From contig OU015498.1 in assembly GCA_907164885.2 (NCBI GenBank), positions 125,270,727-125,334,726 on the forward strand: a DNA stretch of 64,000 bases, written 5' to 3'. The number at the start of each line of letters is the position of its first letter. Position 1 is the stretch's first letter. Shown piece by piece: positions 60,085 through 64,000 of the stretch. Position numbers and translations under genes: made by a program. Below the pieces are notes generated by a model. That model was not told the origin of the DNA and ran no database searches. It saw only the letters and a list, made by a program, of their open reading frames with translations. The DNA comes from Dolomedes plantarius. Its lineage: Eukaryota; Arthropoda; Arachnida; Araneae; Dolomedidae.

Positions 60085-60435
60085 ATGAAGTATAAAACAT
60101 TTAACTAGTAAAAAAAACCCCAGGAAACATAAATGAAGTTAGAAAATAAACCGTATGTAGTAAAATTGATATCAATAAAATAAATTTAAAAAAAAATGTC
60201 ATATGAATCCATGGAAAAGAAAGATATTATTAAAAATAGAATATATGATGTAGGAATATAGAAAAGAAGGTGGTTATTAACAAACTTGAAACACAAATGC
60301 GGGGCTCTGTAAGAATGAGTATTTAATTCTCTCAAACAAAGCTTCTCAAAGGAAGAAAACACTTTGGAACTAATGCAGATTAAACACCATGGTAAAAAAT
60401 TCAACATCATTGGATTCAGTTATCCAAATGTATAC
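60085..60435. other. no gene recognised
   Basis: AT-rich; the minus ORF 60186-60410 is motif-free. Confidence 0.5.
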
Positions 60436-61675
60436 TGTCACGGGGTCATGGCATTTTTGTGTTATAAGGGCAATGAACGGTCAATGACGCAGGATATAAG
60501 AAGAGAACACCTCGTTAATAGAATATAAAGACAGTTGATAAGATGGCGAAAGGCGAGGGAAGCGATAGTAGCGATAGGAAATGGTTCTATCGCACAGCGG
60601 GGACCAAAGATATTTTAGCTCTAACAAGAAGGGAGTGACATTTTAAGGAAGAGGGAGTGAACTACACGTGCAAGAGGTCAAAGTTTCACGTCAGAAGTTA
60701 ATGATATCGGGGACGGGGAGCGTGAGAATTAGGTAACGTGTGAAAGCAAGATGGCAGTATGATGATGGAAAGGAGAAATACGTCCCTAAGAAAGTATTGG
60801 GCAAAGTCAATCATATAGATATATCCTCGAGCCAATGATAGAGCTGAGGGAAGACAAAGAAACAGAAGAATCTGCCAATAAGATCTCCAAGGAATGGAAT
60901 TAATGAAGAAGATGAAGAAAATTTAAGAGAGGCGAAGATGAAATAGTTAGATATATAGAGATAGAAAGACGAAGATAATTAAAAATGAGATATAGATAGG
61001 TCCTATCTACCTTGGAAAGAGAGCCCGTAATGATAACTGCTGGATAAGCCCAAAAATCCGACAGTTGAGATGCGCCCATAAAGATGACCGCTGAATGGAG
61101 AAAAGGAGTCTGAAAGCATGGAAGATACGAAGACTAGCACCACTCAGAGCCTCGTCGCATCAACAAAATATGTCTACGCTCAAGGAGCTCATCGTCCAGC
61201 CGGCATGAAGTCCGGAGCCCTGCCGTCAGACTCCAGTAATCCATGACGTGGTAGAATCCCGAGAGTCAACCGATGACCAGACGACCACCCGATTGTTCGG
61301 AGGAGAACTTCCGTTTCGTGTGTACCGGTCTAGCGCACCATATAAGGGTTGTAATGAAAGAAGAACCAACCCAAGATTCTGTGTTTTCTATCCTGTCAAT
61401 TGAAAATACTGTTTAGGCAATTTAAGAATGGTTTAATAATGTAGGTAGGAGATTTGGGAGTTTCGAGGACAATTGAATTTAATGAGGGACTAAGGAATTG
61501 TTTTATTTCAAATGAAATTAATTATAAATTTTATCTGTCTAATATGAATTTGAATATGCTTGTAAATATATTTGTGTCGATATGTTTAATAAATCAATTT
61601 TTTGTTGCTAACTCATGAGTAATCATTGTCGTCATATTTATTGACAATTGACTACTATACGAACCCTGTCGCACA
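60436..61675 (+). mobile_element. putative solo LTR (about 1240 bp)
   Basis: Starts TGTCACGGGGTCATGGC and ends CCTGTCGCACA; flanked by TATAC (60431-60435) and TACAC (61676-61680), one mismatch. Holds a GC-richer centre and AATAAA at about 61588. No coding. The right boundary is my best guess, and the parent element is unknown. Confidence 0.4.
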
Positions 61676-61680
61676 TACAC

Positions 61681-63735
61681 TAGTCAACCCTATAAAGTCT
61701 GCCGTAGAGATAGGGAAATCCATTGCAACGACGTCAGAATATGGAGAATTAAGAACTCATGAACTAGAATTTCACATGAAACTGTCTGGAGAGCACCAAA
61801 CAGCCAACCTTTTAAAATTATCCTTTGATACCCTTAGAAACTCCAGCATCTCTTTGGACTGAAGGCTGCTGATTTTATTAGATGAAAGAAGAGCAGCATA
61901 GGCCGACATGCATGTCAATGCACCTGTTACAGACTAGGCAATAGGTTGAAGCGCTCTTTGGCACTTATACATACAAATAAAATGTCAATAATTTTTTTTT
62001 TCTGCAAAGATAAATTTACTAGGAATTTGCCACATGCTGATGAAATTAATGTTTTCAGGATTTTGACTAACTTTTCATTTTAATATTCATGTATTTCTTT
62101 ATCTAAATAGATGTGGTACTTCGAAGATTAAAATGGAACGTTAGATCTGACGATACTCCTTCAAAAAACTTATGTTAGATAAAAAAAGTACAAAACATTG
62201 AAAATCAAACTTACACAGGTAAATATTGAAATAAAATGCATAAAGAATTCAAATATAGAATAAACAGACAGTCCTTTTAAAATCCAAAATTTTTGATTAA
62301 AGTTTTAAGAAATTTTATTTAATTATTTTGAAAAACTCCTATAAACATTAACACATTAGGTAGACTTGCGAAAATATAAAAATGCAGTAACAAAAAATAA
62401 TTTAAACTTATTTTAATTAGTGAGTAAATAAGCTCTGAAAGAGTGTTTTTTTTTTCTAAAATTCATCTGAACAGACATGCAAACAAAGAATATCGGCCTC
62501 TTTAATCGTACTATCATTTAATTTCAGTCGATCTTATAATTAAAAAATATTTGTACTTATGCTTAGAGATGAAAGGAGCTTAATAGGAAAAAGTAATTCA
62601 AAGGAAATCTGTCACTGCAATTCATGTATTATGAGATTTCTTTTTTTGGTTGAAATTCTGAAAAATCTTCTTTGTATACGGAATAGTTAAAAAAAGCCAA
62701 ATTATTTTCGTTACTGAAAAAAACACAACCAGTAAATTACAGGAAGTTCAGTGTTTGTTTGCTTTCGTTTATATGACAAGTGGAGAGAGCCAGTACCCTA
62801 GTATGTTTTCTCTGCGAAGGAAAATGACAGTGTTAATTATCATAGAATAAGTAGCCAAAAATAATCACGATGTTTAGGAAAAAATGAGTTCTACAACATG
62901 CTTGACAGAGTAATAATTTGAAATTACAATCCAGTGATAAATAATTGTCTTTAAAATTATAGTTTTTATATGCATTACAAGGTATCATGATATAGGAGAT
63001 GATGAATTAACATTAAATTATACATTTGACTTTAAGGGCTTAAACAAAAATTTGTGTTTTCCGATGCCGGTAACAATTCTTTCGGTATCCATCAGAAAAT
63101 TAGTAATTGCAGCAGAATTCAAGATTCGTGTTTTTGTAACTTAAAATTTTAAATAGATAAAAGATGGAAAAAAAAATTTTCGACTTCACCTCAATGTTCG
63201 TAGATAATGCTGAAACATAGTAATTATCCGATTTATGTATTTAGTGGACTGTAATGATTTTAAGATTTATTTCGACTTTCAAACAAAATAATACTTGCAC
63301 ATTTAATAGAATACAATTGAATATAAGGGATGGATCAACCCTGGGGAAATGAAACACAGAATAAGCATAAAGAATGAATTATGATTTGACTTACATAAGA
63401 ATGATGAATAACTTTCACTCCCTAGACATTCTCCAAACCTTTCACTTTAGCAAAAACATAAAAAAAAAACAGAATGATTGAGCAGAAGCCTTTTTTGACC
63501 CTCTGCTCGCTACACGTACAACAGATTTCTAAACAAAAGTGAGTGTTGCCACACACCGTTACAAAAAATAAGAAATTACTAGATCAGTGCTGCCGCCTGT
63601 GAACGATGATTGCTGATGCTGGACGGAACAACCCGTAATAATGAAGATGAGAGTTTGGTAGATGAATACAAGCAAACCATTTAAATTTAACATGATTTTT
63701 GCTTCTAACAGGTTCTTTTTAGCTATATGTATATA
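61681..63735. other. no gene recognised
   Basis: AT-rich; nothing recognised. Confidence 0.5.

Positions 63736-64000
<265 letters not shown>

Overview
This window is very AT-rich eukaryotic DNA with long (TA)n and (CA)n arrays and no host gene I can defend. It is built mostly from transposable elements and their remains. The mix (a Bel-Pao retrotransposon, Tc1/mariner elements with DD34E, DD36E and DD41D spacing, hAT, pogo-like and Helitron-like elements, Jockey-type LINE pieces, tRNA-derived SINEs) fits an arthropod; a chelicerate such as a spider is my best guess. That guess is inference, because no host gene or rRNA anchors it.

Layout. 1-7.4 kb: low-complexity DNA, a 307-bp direct-repeat pair that looks like the LTRs of a short non-coding element (3091-5639), and a 148-bp MITE. 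7.4-13.4 kb: a DD41D mariner relative (7391-8689), a SINE, a Helitron-like element (10617-12417) whose internal (TA)n array received a pogo-like element, and a 656-bp hAT element with a perfect 8-bp target duplication. 14.8-17.2 kb: a solo LTR with 5-bp duplication GTACG, split by a second DD41D copy. 18.1-26.0 kb: a nested stack. A 40-bp terminal inverted repeat flanked by TTAA (20606-25992) encloses another DD41D copy and a second copy of the same solo LTR, itself split by a DD36E element. A 5'-truncated LINE with a perfect 15-bp duplication lies just upstream. 26-35.7 kb: degenerate tandem repeats, a TTAA-flanked MITE, a foldback element, LINE RNase H debris, deleted transposase fragments and a SINE. 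35.7-42.9 kb: a 5.5-kb element with 437-bp direct terminal repeats, then a 1553-bp Tc1 element, both sitting in TA repeats. 43-49 kb: two more Helitron-like copies and a Jockey-type RT remnant. 49.2-55.0 kb: the best-preserved element, a complete Bel-Pao retrotransposon with apparently identical 173-bp LTRs, 5-bp duplication GATAG, PBS, PPT and all expected domains, broken by one frame change after the first gag segment and one in-frame TGA. 55-64 kb: SINE debris, a four-copy ~155-bp tandem array, a three-copy tandem region with a weak ORF, a putative 1240-bp LTR, and terminal (TA)n.

The genes do not act together as a host pathway. What joins them is insertion history: TA-targeting transposons repeatedly landed in TA-rich sites, including TA arrays carried inside other mobile elements, and two different transposons hit nearly the same spot in two copies of one LTR. 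I found no CRISPR array, no rRNA or functional tRNA gene, and no operon-like or defence-like system.
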